Shown here: positions 7,765 to 15,951 of the stretch, one piece after another | Position numbering within the stretch: position 1 is the first letter of the stretch | How the letters are laid out: the number at the start of each line of letters is the position of its first letter | Origin: Streptomyces endocoffeicus | GTDB taxonomy: Bacteria; Actinomycetota; Actinomycetes; Streptomycetales; Streptomycetaceae | Assembly (NCBI RefSeq): GCF_016741935.1 | Contig: NZ_JAERRG010000016.1 | Span: 1-64,000, forward strand | Direction: 5' to 3' | Length of the DNA stretch: 64,000 nucleotides | Made by a program: the position numbers and the translations under genes | Notes under the pieces: generated by a model | What the model saw: the letters and a program-made list of their open reading frames with translations, nothing else | Database searches by the model: none | Told to the model about the DNA's origin: nothing

Positions 7765-9864
7765 ATGAGTGAGCTGATCACCGCGGATCTGGTCGACCTT
7801 GACCTGTCCGCCGACACCAAGGAAGCCGCCGCCCGGTCGCTCGCCGAACGCATGGTCGAGGCCGGCCGGGTCACCGACCTCGACGGCTTTCTCGCCGATG
7901 TGGCGGCGCGCGAGGAGCAGATGCCGACCGGCCTGGACGGCGGCATCGGCATACCCCACTGCCGCAGCGCCCATGTCACCGAGCCGACCCTGGCCTTCGG
8001 GCGCAGCGCGGCCCGGATCGACTTCGGCGCGGCGGACGGGCCGGCCGATCTGATCTTCCTGATCGCCGCCCCGGCGGGCGCGGACAGCGACCATCTGACG
8101 ATCCTGTCGAGCCTTGCGCGACAGCTGATGAACGCCGAATTCACCGATGCGCTGCGCTCGGCCGACCAGCCCGAACAGGTGGCCGCCCTGATCCGCGGCG
8201 AGGAGCCCGCCACGGCTGAGCCCGCTGCGGCCGAGCCTGCTGCGGCCGAGTCCGCCGCCGCGGAGCCTGCTCCGGCCGAGCCTGCCGCCTCGGACTCGGC
8301 CGCGTCCTCGGCTGCCGCCCGGACGGCTTCGGAGCCGGTGGCCCCGTTCCGGATCGTGGCCGTCACGTCCTGTCCCACCGGTATCGCCCACACCTATATG
8401 GCCGCCGAGTCGCTGGAGAACGCCGCTCGCGAGGCCGGGGTCGAGCTGGTGGTCGAGACCCAGGGCTCGGCCGGATTCGACAAGCTCCCCGCCGCCACCA
8501 TCGCCGCCGCCGACGCGGTGGTCTTCGCGCACGATGTGGAGGTGCGGGAGAAGGGCCGCTTCGCGGGCAAGCCGACGGTGGACGTCGGGGTGAAGGCGGG
8601 CATCAACCGCCCCGCCGAGCTCATCGCCGAGGCGCGCGGGAAGGCCGCGCGGGGCGAGATCGCCACACCGGCCGACGGCGCGGCGGAGGGCTCGGCGCCG
8701 ATGGACGCGGACGGTGCCGCCGGTGACGGCTTCGGCACCCGGCTGCGCAAGTGGCTGATGACGGGCGTCAGTTACATGGTCCCGTTCGTCGCCGCGGGCG
8801 GTCTGCTGATCGCGCTCGCCTTCGCGATCGGCGGCTACGAGATCGCGAACGCCAAGTCCGTGGCGGACCACTTCGTCTGGACCGAGAGCAGCAGCTGGGC
8901 GGCGCTGCTCTTCCAGATCGGCGGTGCGGCGTTCACCTTCCTGGTGCCGGTCCTGGCGGGCTATATCGCCTACGGCATGGCCGATCGGCCCGGTCTGGTC
9001 CCCGGATTCGTGGGCGGCTACATCGCGACCACCATCAAGGCCGGATTCCTCGGCGGTCTGGTCGCGGGTCTGATCGCCGGCGCGGTCGTCATGGCCATCC
9101 AGCGGTTCAAGGTCCCGGCGTCGCTGCGCGGCATCATGCCGGTGGTGGTGATCCCGCTGATCTCCTCCGCGATCGTCGGCGTCCTGATGTTCGTGGTGAT
9201 CGGCAAGCCCATCGCCTCCGCGCAGGAGGCGATGACCGACTGGCTCAACGGCCTCTCCGGCGCCAACGCCATCGGCCTCGGCGTCCTCCTCGGCCTGATG
9301 ATGTGCTTCGACCTGGGCGGCCCGGTCAACAAGGTGGCCTACGCCTTCGCGACCGGCGGTATCGCGGTGTCGGACCCGTCCACCGGAAGCCTCAAGATCA
9401 TGGCGGCGGTGATGGCCGCCGGTATGGTCCCGCCGCTGGCGATGGCCCTCGCCACCACCGTGCGCGGGCGGCTGTTCACCAAGGCCGAGCGGGAGAACGG
9501 CAAGGCCGCCTGGGTGCTGGGTGCCTCCTTCATCAGTGAGGGCGCCATTCCGTTCGCCGCGGCGGATCCGCTGCGGGTGATCCCCTCGTCGATGGTGGGC
9601 GGTGCCGTCACCGGTGCGCTGTCGATGGCCTTCGACTGCACGCTGCGCGCACCGCACGGCGGCATCTTCGTGGTCCCGCTGATCGGCCAGCCGTTCCTCT
9701 ACCTGCTGGCCATTGTGGCGGGCACGGTGGTCTCGACCGGTCTGGTGGTCTTCCTCAAGGGGCTGCGGAAGACGGCGGAGCCGGGGGCCACCGGCCAGGC
9801 GGGCGGCGGTGCTGCCGCGGGCGGTACCACCGAGGACGAGTCGAAGGTGGCGGTGGCGGTCTGA
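7765..9864 (+). CDS. fruA: PTS fructose transporter, fused EIIA-EIIB-EIIC
   Basis: A 699-residue fructose permease that imports fructose as the 1-phosphate. EIIA occupies about residues 1-145 with the phosphorylated His at H65 (GIGIPHCRSAHV). An Ala/Glu/Pro-rich linker runs about 150-197. EIIB holds the phospho-Cys C203 (TSCPTGIAHTYMAAE), and EIIC (about 325-680) contains the membrane helices and the GGPVNKVAYAF loop. The ATG follows GGGAGCCGCGAG. The 82 bases after fruK contain no hairpin, so the three genes form one operon. A terminator-like hairpin is at 9894. Confidence 0.95.
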   Translation: MSELITADLVDLDLSADTKEAAARSLAERMVEAGRVTDLDGFLADVAAREEQMPTGLDGGIGIPHCRSAHVTEPTLAFGRSAARIDFGAADGPADLIFLIAAPAGADSDHLTILSSLARQLMNAEFTDALRSADQPEQVAALIRGEEPATAEPAAAEPAAAESAAAEPAPAEPAASDSAASSAAARTASEPVAPFRIVAVTSCPTGIAHTYMAAESLENAAREAGVELVVETQGSAGFDKLPAATIAAADAVVFAHDVEVREKGRFAGKPTVDVGVKAGINRPAELIAEARGKAARGEIATPADGAAEGSAPMDADGAAGDGFGTRLRKWLMTGVSYMVPFVAAGGLLIALAFAIGGYEIANAKSVADHFVWTESSSWAALLFQIGGAAFTFLVPVLAGYIAYGMADRPGLVPGFVGGYIATTIKAGFLGGLVAGLIAGAVVMAIQRFKVPASLRGIMPVVVIPLISSAIVGVLMFVVIGKPIASAQEAMTDWLNGLSGANAIGLGVLLGLMMCFDLGGPVNKVAYAFATGGIAVSDPSTGSLKIMAAVMAAGMVPPLAMALATTVRGRLFTKAERENGKAAWVLGASFISEGAIPFAAADPLRVIPSSMVGGAVTGALSMAFDCTLRAPHGGIFVVPLIGQPFLYLLAIVAGTVVSTGLVVFLKGLRKTAEPGATGQAGGGAAAGGTTEDESKVAVAV

Positions 9865-9871
9865 CCGCATC

Positions 9872-10924
9872 TCAGCCACCCCCTGTCGGGCTCGGCGGCC
9901 CGCCCACCTCCGTGGGCGGGCCGCCGCTCTTCGTGGGCGGGTCGCCGGTCTCCGTGGGTGGGTCGCCGGTCTCCGTGGGCAGACCGCGCGAGGCGTAGTA
10001 GGCGCCGAGTGCGGCCTCGCCACCCGACCCCATGGCGGTCGCGATCCGCTGGAAGCGGACCGACCGCAGATCACCGGCGGTGAAGACCCGGGGATGCTGG
10101 CTCCCGGGAGGGCAGTACCCGGACCGGTCGGCCACCACGGCCCCGGCCGGGGGAGCCGGGGCGCTGCCCAGGTTGAGGAAGGCGAGATCGGCCGTGAGCG
10201 TCCGCCGCTCGCCCTCCACCGTCTCGACCTCGGCGGTGAACGGTGCCGACGCGGACCCGGGCCCCAACTCCAGCCGCCGCACGGCCACCAGCTCCACCCG
10301 GGGGTCCCGCCGGATCTCCTCGGCCTTATAGGCGTCCTCGGGCGGATACGCCACCACAAACCGGGCCTTGAGCTCCGGATGAGCCCGCACCACGGTCCCC
10401 AGGGGCCGGTCCGCCCCCAGGACCAGCACCGTCCGGTCGTCGATCGCCGCCGGATCCGCCTCCCACAGCTGCGGCAGTGCCCGGCCCGCCGCGCCCCCGA
10501 GCCATCCCGCTCCCTCGGGACCCAGCGGCCCGACCCCCGTGGCGATGACCACATACGGAGCGGTCAGTCGCGAGCCAGGAGCCGCAGCGGACCCCGCAGC
10601 CTCCACGGTTTCCACCGGCTCCACGGAGTCCACCGGCTCGATCGTGACCTCGACGCGGTCGTCGAAGGCATCGACCAGCGTGGCGCGGCGGCCCAGCTCC
10701 ACCCGGCACAGATCACACTGCGCCAGGTCGGCCTCGATCGCTGCCGCCAGATCCGGGCCGTTGGTGACGGTGAGGACATTGCGCACCACCGGGATGCGCC
10801 GCAGTGCCCCGCACAGGGCGTCGCCCGGCTCGATCAGCACCGAGCGCATCCCCACGCTCGCCGCCATCACGGCGGCGGCGCAGCCCGCCGGGCCACCGCC
10901 GACGATCAGCAGATCCGTATCCAT
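9872..10924 (-). CDS. FAD-dependent oxidoreductase, thioredoxin-reductase-like
   Basis: A 350-residue two-dinucleotide-domain flavoprotein. The FAD motif GGGPAG is at residues 9-14, and the C-terminal FAD-contact motif reads PRVFTAGDL...IATAMGSGGEAAL, as in thioredoxin reductases. The redox CxxC of the pyridine-nucleotide domain is not at its usual place. A CDLC is seen much earlier, near residue 70. So this is probably a TrxR-like paralogue with another acceptor (inference). The C-terminal tail is a 7-residue repeat (PPTETGD-like), encoded by a 21-base tandem repeat at 9909-9971. Confidence 0.75.
   Translation of the reverse strand: MDTDLLIVGGGPAGCAAAVMAASVGMRSVLIEPGDALCGALRRIPVVRNVLTVTNGPDLAAAIEADLAQCDLCRVELGRRATLVDAFDDRVEVTIEPVDSVEPVETVEAAGSAAAPGSRLTAPYVVIATGVGPLGPEGAGWLGGAAGRALPQLWEADPAAIDDRTVLVLGADRPLGTVVRAHPELKARFVVAYPPEDAYKAEEIRRDPRVELVAVRRLELGPGSASAPFTAEVETVEGERRTLTADLAFLNLGSAPAPPAGAVVADRSGYCPPGSQHPRVFTAGDLRSVRFQRIATAMGSGGEAALGAYYASRGLPTETGDPPTETGDPPTKSGGPPTEVGGPPSPTGGG
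9894..9925. terminator. Hairpin between fruA and the convergent FAD gene
   Basis: Perfect 14-base arms (GGCGGCCCGCCCAC) with a CTCC loop. It lies 30 bases after fruA and inside the last codons of the minus-strand FAD gene, and could stop transcription from both sides. No T-run, as usual for Streptomyces. Confidence 0.65.
9909..9971 (-). repeat. 21-base tandem repeat encoding the tail of the FAD protein
   Basis: Three near-identical 21-base units (9909, 9930, 9951) plus a decayed fourth code for repeated PPTETGD-like heptapeptides at the extreme C-terminus. The first unit also forms half of the hairpin at 9894. Confidence 0.8.
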
Positions 10925-11002
10925 CCGAAGCCCCCCTTCTCTTCGTCGCTCCGGCCCGCTTCTCTCCCGGCCGGACGCTTCCTTCTCTCCCGGCCCCGCG
11001 GA

Positions 11003-12145
11003 TCAGAGGCCGTAGAGATCCCGGTACGCGGGGAAGACACCGCCCGGGCCGTCCACGGTCTCCGCCGCGAGCACCGCCTTGACCACCGCCCGGGTCAACA
11101 TGTCCGCCCCGGCCGCCAGGACCTCGTTCAGCGCACCGCTCTCCCGGTGCACCCCGAACGCCGGATCGCCGGCGTCCTCGGGGTCGCCCTCCGGTATCAG
11201 CGGGCGTCCGCAGGTGGCCAGGGCGAATACCGTGTCGCCGTCGGAGAGCAGATGCACCGGCCGGACGGCCCGCGCCAGACCGTCGTGCGCCGTACCCGCG
11301 AGCTTCTGCGCCTGGGCCCGGGTGAGCACGGCGTCGGTGGCGACCACGGCCAGCGTGGTGTTCAGCGGAGGCCGCACCGACGCGGCCTGCCGCCGCTCCG
11401 ACTCGGCCCGCGCGGCGGTCAGCCGGCGCATCGCCTCCACGTGGACGGCAGCACCGGGCCGGTGCGGGCCGCCCTCCTCCGACGATCCGTAGTGCTCCCC
11501 GTACAGCGCACCCGTTCCGGGATCGACGACCGATCCCGCGGCGTTGACCACCACGAGCGCGGCCACCGTGACGCCGGACGGCAGCACCGTGGAGGCCGAA
11601 CCCGTGCCGCCCTTGAGCCCACCGGCCACCGCGCCCGTACCCGCCCCCACATTGCCCTGCGCGACCGGAGCCCCCGTCTCCGAACCGGCCGCCGCGTCGA
11701 TCGCCTCGCGCCCCAGCGCGGCGTCCGGGCGGGCCCGCCAGTCGCCGCCCCGGCCCAGGTCGAAGAGGGCGGCGGTGGGGACCACCGGAACGACCTGCGC
11801 CGGATCGGGGCCGACCCGGAAGCCCCGGCCGTGGTCCTCCAGCCAGGAAGCCACCCCCGAGGCGCTGTCGAGTCCGAAGGCGCTGCCGCCGGTCAGTACG
11901 ACGGCATCGACGCGCTGGACCAGATTGCGCGGATCGAGGGCATCGGTCTCACGAGTGCCGGGGCCACCGCCGCGCACATCTACGGCGGCGACCGCACCGC
12001 CCTCGGGGGCCAGCACCACGGTCGTCCCGGTGAGCCGGCCGCTGCCGGACCGCTGGGCATGGCCCACCCGCAGTCCGTGGACATCTGTCAGGCCGTCGGC
12101 CGGACCGGTGGGAGTTGATTCGGGGTTTGTCCGCTCGGCATCCAT
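11003..12145 (-). CDS. P1 family peptidase (DmpA/S58-like)
   Basis: A 380-residue member of the P1/DmpA aminopeptidase family, N-terminal-nucleophile hydrolases that self-cleave to give a serine nucleophile. Family signatures seen are GLTDVHGLRVGHA near the N-terminus, VVLTGGSAFGLDSASGVASWLE, GNVGAGTGAVAGGLKGGTGSAS and the late TDAVLTRAQAQKLAGTAHDGLARA. The start is the ATG at 12145 (MDAERTNPE); upstream in-frame sequence has no family resemblance. No signal peptide. It lies 78 bases downstream of the FAD gene's start on the same strand, and may or may not share its transcript. Confidence 0.85.
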   Translation of the reverse strand: MDAERTNPESTPTGPADGLTDVHGLRVGHAQRSGSGRLTGTTVVLAPEGGAVAAVDVRGGGPGTRETDALDPRNLVQRVDAVVLTGGSAFGLDSASGVASWLEDHGRGFRVGPDPAQVVPVVPTAALFDLGRGGDWRARPDAALGREAIDAAAGSETGAPVAQGNVGAGTGAVAGGLKGGTGSASTVLPSGVTVAALVVVNAAGSVVDPGTGALYGEHYGSSEEGGPHRPGAAVHVEAMRRLTAARAESERRQAASVRPPLNTTLAVVATDAVLTRAQAQKLAGTAHDGLARAVRPVHLLSDGDTVFALATCGRPLIPEGDPEDAGDPAFGVHRESGALNEVLAAGADMLTRAVVKAVLAAETVDGPGGVFPAYRDLYGL

Positions 12146-12314
12146 GGAAGCTATGCGTAGCACGGGAAGCCGTGGCATGGTCGAGTGGCGAGGCGCGAAC
12201 CACTCCGGTATCCGCTCTTCCGCGATCGCCGCCGAAGCGCGTCGGACGGGATGAGGACCTCTCATATAGAGGGCGTTCATCAGACGTTGATGGCCTGACA
12301 GCAATCTGAGCTGT

Positions 12315-12890
12315 ATGCCGTTCGCCCCCGTCCGAAAGAAGACCGCCGTGCCCCGTAGCTCTCGGACGGAGGAGCTCCCGACACCGGCCGCCGACCCTCG
12401 GCGGGCCGCCCGGGTGGCCCTCCGCTGGATCAGCGAGCCGGACTGCACCGAGGAGCTCACCCATGCCGAGCTGCTCGACCAGGCGGCCCGGGCCGCCGCC
12501 GCGCTCACCCGGCTCGGCGTCCGCGCCGGGGACCGGGTGGCGGTCCATCTGCCGCTGGTGCCCGAATCCGTGATCGCCACGCTCGCCTGCGGCCGGCTCG
12601 ACGTCGTCCGCGCCAGCCTCCCCGTGGGGCTGCGCCCCCATGAGCTGCGCGACCGGATCAGGGAGGTCGGCGCCAAGGTCGTCATCACCGCGGACGCCGG
12701 GCAGCACGGCGGAGAGATACAGCCGCTCAAGCGCCACGTCGATCGGGCGCTGGCCGGCTGCCCCGAGGTGCGGTCCGTGCTGGTGGTCCACCGGCTGGCC
12801 GGCCCGGTGTCCTGGCGGCCCGGGCGTGACCTGTGGTGGCACGACGAGCTCGGCCGATACACCGAGCCGCTGCCCGGGCCGTACTCTTGA
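12315..12890 (+). CDS. Short AMP-binding (acyl-CoA synthetase N-terminal) protein
   Basis: A 191-residue protein matching only the N-terminal subdomain of acyl/acetyl-CoA synthetases: LTHAELLDQAARAAAALTRLGVRAGDRVAVHLPLVPE and later VRSVLVVHR. Full enzymes are about 500-650 residues. The ATP-binding P-loop, adenylation motifs and C-terminal lid are absent, so it cannot be a normal ligase. The frame is intact, codon use is typical, and the next gene starts 3 bases on, so it looks like a maintained small protein rather than fresh decay. The start could be the ATG at 12315 or a GTG at 12348. Confidence 0.65.
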   Translation: MPFAPVRKKTAVPRSSRTEELPTPAADPRRAARVALRWISEPDCTEELTHAELLDQAARAAAALTRLGVRAGDRVAVHLPLVPESVIATLACGRLDVVRASLPVGLRPHELRDRIREVGAKVVITADAGQHGGEIQPLKRHVDRALAGCPEVRSVLVVHRLAGPVSWRPGRDLWWHDELGRYTEPLPGPYS

Positions 12891-12893
12891 GGC

Positions 12894-13082
12894 ATGAGCA
12901 CCGCCCCTGCCCCTGGACCGCGCGATCCGGCCGCCGCGCTGATCTTCGACGATCCCTTCGCGCAGCGGTCATCGGACGATACGGACCACGGGTGGGGTGA
13001 GCGGGTTCCCGGCGGCGACAGTGCCGGCGATGCCGCTGATCTGGCCCGGTTCCTCGACGAGAAGCCGCCCCACCACCTCTGA
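12894..13082 (+). CDS. Conserved small protein, 62 residues
   Basis: A short acidic, disordered-looking protein (ends DLARFLDEKPPHHL) starting at an ATG 3 bases after the AMP-binding gene, so probably cotranscribed and translationally linked. Contains DDP, DDTDHGWG and AADLARF segments but no recognised domain. Function unknown. Convergent with mscL, 7 bases apart. Confidence 0.55.
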   Translation: MSTAPAPGPRDPAAALIFDDPFAQRSSDDTDHGWGERVPGGDSAGDAADLARFLDEKPPHHL

Positions 13083-13089
13083 CGGATTC

Positions 13090-13596
13090 CTAGGCGCTGG
13101 AGCCGCTGCCGCCACCGTCGCGGACGGTGGCGCGCTGTGCCACCAGCTCGTCCCGGATCTCGCGCAGCAGAATGATCTCCTCGGCATCCGCGACGGCCTG
13201 CTCCTCCTCCGCCTGCGCCTCCTTGGCGGCCTTCCGCGCCAGATAGCGCGACATCGGCAGGACCATCAGGAAGTACACCACCGCCGCGGTGATCAGGAAG
13301 GTCAGCACGGCGGAGAGCACGCTTCCCCAGAGGATCGGGATGCCGTGGACGATATCGCCCGTGGCGTTGGTCTCGCAGGGCGCCTTGAGACAGGAGCGGT
13401 ACTTCTCGAGGTCCTTCGTGCCGAAGGCTCCGACTATGGGGTTGATGAGGCCCTTCACTATCGAGTTCACGACGGCGGTGAAAGCGGCTCCGATGACGAC
13501 CGCGACGGCCAAGTCGATCACATTGCCGCGCATCAGGAAGGCTTTGAACCCTTCCATGACGCTCTTCTTCTCCTCGGTCACCTTCTCCTGGCTCAA
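13090..13596 (-). CDS. mscL: Large-conductance mechanosensitive channel MscL
   Basis: A 168-residue membrane channel opened by membrane tension, protecting against hypo-osmotic shock. The signature GFKAFLMRGNVIDLAVAVVI spans the N-terminal amphipathic segment and TM1. TM2 is around residues 87-107 (LTFLITAAVVYFLMVLP). A periplasmic loop with two cysteines (RSCLKAPCE) is longer than in E. coli. The C-terminal helix bundle is acidic and Ala-rich. ATG at 13596 follows a weak GAGAGGCAG. Slightly longer than the family norm. Confidence 0.95.
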   Translation of the reverse strand: MSQEKVTEEKKSVMEGFKAFLMRGNVIDLAVAVVIGAAFTAVVNSIVKGLINPIVGAFGTKDLEKYRSCLKAPCETNATGDIVHGIPILWGSVLSAVLTFLITAAVVYFLMVLPMSRYLARKAAKEAQAEEEQAVADAEEIILLREIRDELVAQRATVRDGGGSGSSA

Positions 13597-13689
13597 CCCA
13601 CTGCCTCTCTTTCGCCGCGTCGGTGCTTGAGCGGACGGTTCCGCAACCTACACCCGCAGGTGAGAGGGGCATCAGGGCGGTCGGGGGAG

Positions 13690-14358
13690 TCAGCTGCGGC
13701 ACAGCGCCACCGCCAGTCGGGAGTCGGCAGCGGCCCCGGCCAGCGCGGTGGCGTCCGCTCGCTCCACCGTCAGCACCACCAGCGCCCCGCCGCCGATCGC
13801 CGCGCCGTCGAGCGCGCCGCCGCCGTCCAGCGCCCCGTCGCCGCTCGCATCCGCGTCCGGATCGGCCTCCGGTGCGCCGCCGTCGGCTCGGCCGTCCGTC
13901 GCGCGGGCGCTCCGGGACCCCGGCACCTCGGCCACCCGGACCCCACGCGCGACCACCCGCGCCGTAGTACCGGACGGCCGGGTCCGTGCGGCGTCCGGAA
14001 GCGGCGTGGCCAGCACATCCACCCGGTCGCCGGGGTGCAGCAGCCGTACCGCCGCCGCGTCGGCGATCCGGACCGGCGCCGAGACCATGGCGGGGCGCGG
14101 GCCGCCCCGCCGCTCCTCACCCGCGGGCGCGGGCGCCCGGGAGGACACCGCGTCCGTGTGCCCCCGGCCGGACGGTGCGGCGGCCGCGAGTGCGGCGGCC
14201 GTCAGCGCCAGCCCGGCCGCCATCGTGCGGCGGCGCCGCACGGTCCGCCGCAGCCCGAATCCGCCGGTGCGCCCGGTGCGCACGGGATCGAAGCGTGGCA
14301 CCGCACGGGCCGGGGGAGCGGAGCGGGGTAACGCGAGGGTGGGGGACGGATGGGACAT
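13690..14358 (-). CDS. RcpC/CpaB-like SAF-domain protein
   Basis: A 222-residue protein with a basic N-terminus, one membrane-spanning or signal segment near residues 46-62 (AAGLALTAAALAAAAP), and then an SAF/RcpC-type module (PVRIADAAAVRLLHPGDRVDVLATP ... ARVVARGVRVAEVP). In Flp/tad pilus systems CpaB/RcpC proteins guide pilus assembly in the cell envelope, but no other tad gene is next to it, so the role here is open. An Asp/Gly/Ala-rich insert near 155-185 looks disordered. The following 162-base gap to mtnP shows nothing I can assign. Confidence 0.7.
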   Translation of the reverse strand: MSHPSPTLALPRSAPPARAVPRFDPVRTGRTGGFGLRRTVRRRRTMAAGLALTAAALAAAAPSGRGHTDAVSSRAPAPAGEERRGGPRPAMVSAPVRIADAAAVRLLHPGDRVDVLATPLPDAARTRPSGTTARVVARGVRVAEVPGSRSARATDGRADGGAPEADPDADASGDGALDGGGALDGAAIGGGALVVLTVERADATALAGAAADSRLAVALCRS

Positions 14359-14520
14359 GGCACATCACCGCCTGCCGTGAGGGTCCGGGTGCTTCTGGCC
14401 CCCTCACCATGCCCGCCCCCGCCCGATCCCGCTCGGGCCTGTGGACGGCCACCGGGCTGTGGAAAACTCGGCCACCCGCGCGAGCGACACCCGCCCCGTC
14501 CGGCTGCCCCCGCGCCGCGC

Positions 14521-15366
14521 CTACGGAAGCTCGATCCCCAGGTCCCAGCCGTCGTGGGCGTGGGTGCACAGGCAGTCCCGTGCGGAGGTCTCCGGCAGCC
14601 TGCCCACCGCGTCGAAGAGCACCTCGCGCAGTCGGCCCACGTTCTCCCCGAAGACCTTCAGCACCTCGGTGTGGGTGACGCCCTCGCCGGTCTCGACCCC
14701 CGCGTCCAGGTCGGTGACCAGCGTCAACGACGTGTAGCAGAGGCCCAGTTCGCGGGCCAGTACCGCCTCCGGGTGGCCCGTCATGCCGACCACCGACCAG
14801 CCCTGCGCGGCATGCCAGCGCGATTCGGCCCGGGTGGAGAAGCGCGGTCCCTCGATCACGCACATCGTCCCGCCGTCCACCGGCTCCCAGCCGCGTCCCC
14901 GCGCCGCGTCCACGGCTGCCTTCCGGCCGACCGGGCAGTACGGGTCGGCGAAAGTGGTGTGCACCACATTCGGGATCCGCCCGTCCGGCAGCTGTTCGCC
15001 GTCGAAGTAGGTCTGCGTACGCCCCTTCGTGCGGTCCACCAGCTGGTCCGGGACGAGCAGCGTGCCAGGTCCGTACTCCGGCTGCAGCCCGCCGACCGCG
15101 CACGGGCCGAAGACCTGCCGCACCCCGAGCGAGCGCAGGGCCCAGAGGTTGGCGCGGTAGTTGATGCGGTGCGGCGGCAGATGGTGCTTGCGGCCATGCC
15201 GTGGGAGGAAGGCGACCCGCCGCCCCTCGATGTCACCGAGGACGAGCGAGTCGCTCGGCGCCCCATAGGGAGTCTCCACGGTGATCTCGGTCACGTCGTC
15301 GAGGAACGTGTAGAACCCCGATCCCCCGATGACCCCTATGTCTGCTTGCCTGCTGGTCTCGACCAT
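14521..15366 (-). CDS. mtnP: S-methyl-5'-thioadenosine phosphorylase
   Basis: A 281-residue member of the MTAP/PNP nucleoside phosphorylase family, cleaving methylthioadenosine with phosphate in the methionine salvage pathway. Diagnostic stretches are DIGVIGGSGFYTF at the N-terminus, AFLPRHGRKHHLPPHRINYRANLWAL (phosphate and substrate site), TFADPYCP and MTGHPEAVLARELGLCYTSL. Length matches the family. It starts at the ATG at 15366, just after a hairpin that separates it from the FmdB gene upstream. Cytosolic. Confidence 0.9.
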   Translation of the reverse strand: MVETSRQADIGVIGGSGFYTFLDDVTEITVETPYGAPSDSLVLGDIEGRRVAFLPRHGRKHHLPPHRINYRANLWALRSLGVRQVFGPCAVGGLQPEYGPGTLLVPDQLVDRTKGRTQTYFDGEQLPDGRIPNVVHTTFADPYCPVGRKAAVDAARGRGWEPVDGGTMCVIEGPRFSTRAESRWHAAQGWSVVGMTGHPEAVLARELGLCYTSLTLVTDLDAGVETGEGVTHTEVLKVFGENVGRLREVLFDAVGRLPETSARDCLCTHAHDGWDLGIELP

Positions 15367-15398
15367 GTGATCACCCTAGCCAGCCGCGCCCACGCGAA

Positions 15399-15437
15399 CG
15401 ACACCCCGCCGCCTCCGGGGGAGGCGACGGGGTGTCG
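15399..15437 (-). terminator. Hairpin between the FmdB gene and mtnP
   Basis: 18-base arms with one mismatch (CGACACCCCG-type ends) and a 3-base loop. On the minus strand it follows the FmdB stop by 28 bases and precedes the mtnP ATG by 33, so it probably ends or attenuates the stress-controlled transcript. Confidence 0.8.
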
Positions 15438-15464
15438 ATGAAGCCGAAGAACCAGGCGGCCGGA

Positions 15465-15818
15465 TCAGGCGGCCGAGCTCGACGTCGAGGACGACGAGGA
15501 TGACGTCGACGACGAAGACGTCGAGGAGGAGGACGAGGAAGAGGAGTCCGAGGACGAGGAAGACGTCGAGGAGGACGACGAGTCGGAGCTGTCACTCTTC
15601 GCCGCCGACTTGCTGGAACCGCCGCTCGAGCTGCTGGAGGAGGAGCGGCTGTCGTTCCGGTAGAAGCCGGAGCCCTTGAACACGATGCCGACCGCCGAGA
15701 ACACCTTCTTCAGGCGTCCCTTGCAGTTGGGGCACTCGGTGAGCGCGTCGTCGCTGAACTTCTGCACCGCCTCGAGGCCCTCGCCGCACTCGGTGCACTG
15801 GTACTGATAGGTCGGCAC
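15465..15818 (-). CDS. FmdB family zinc-ribbon protein with Ser-rich tail
   Basis: A 117-residue protein. The first 60 residues are the FmdB regulatory zinc ribbon: PTYQYQCTECGEG and TECPNCKGRLKKVF give two CxxC knuckles, then FKGSGFYRND. From about residue 65 the protein becomes almost pure Ser with Asp and Thr. The start chosen is GTG at 15818, preceded by AGGAGGAAG; a longer frame from 15845 would run through the CIRCE element. The upstream HrcA-type operator implies heat or protein-folding-stress control. FmdB-like proteins are poorly characterised. I infer a stress-linked nucleic-acid or protein partner role only. Confidence 0.85.
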   Translation of the reverse strand: MPTYQYQCTECGEGLEAVQKFSDDALTECPNCKGRLKKVFSAVGIVFKGSGFYRNDSRSSSSSSSGGSSKSAAKSDSSDSSSSSTSSSSSDSSSSSSSSTSSSSTSSSSSSTSSSAA

Positions 15819-15828
15819 GTTCTTCCTC

Positions 15829-15855
15829 CTGGCACTCTCACTCAATGAGTGCTAA
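15829..15855 (-). promoter_or_regulatory. CIRCE element (HrcA operator)
   Basis: CTGGCACTC at 15829-15837, a 9-base spacer, and GAGTGCTAA at 15847-15855. The CIRCE consensus is TTAGCACTC-N9-GAGTGCTAA. One arm is perfect and the other matches 7 of 9, with exact spacing. It sits 11 bases upstream of the FmdB start codon. Confidence 0.8.
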
Positions 15856-15951
15856 CGACGCTCCATAGTGCAGTATTCCTGCCCGTCAGTCCACCGGGAC
15901 GAGACATGCAGTGATCGAACACACCGCCCGAGGCGGCCTCCGACGGGCTCC

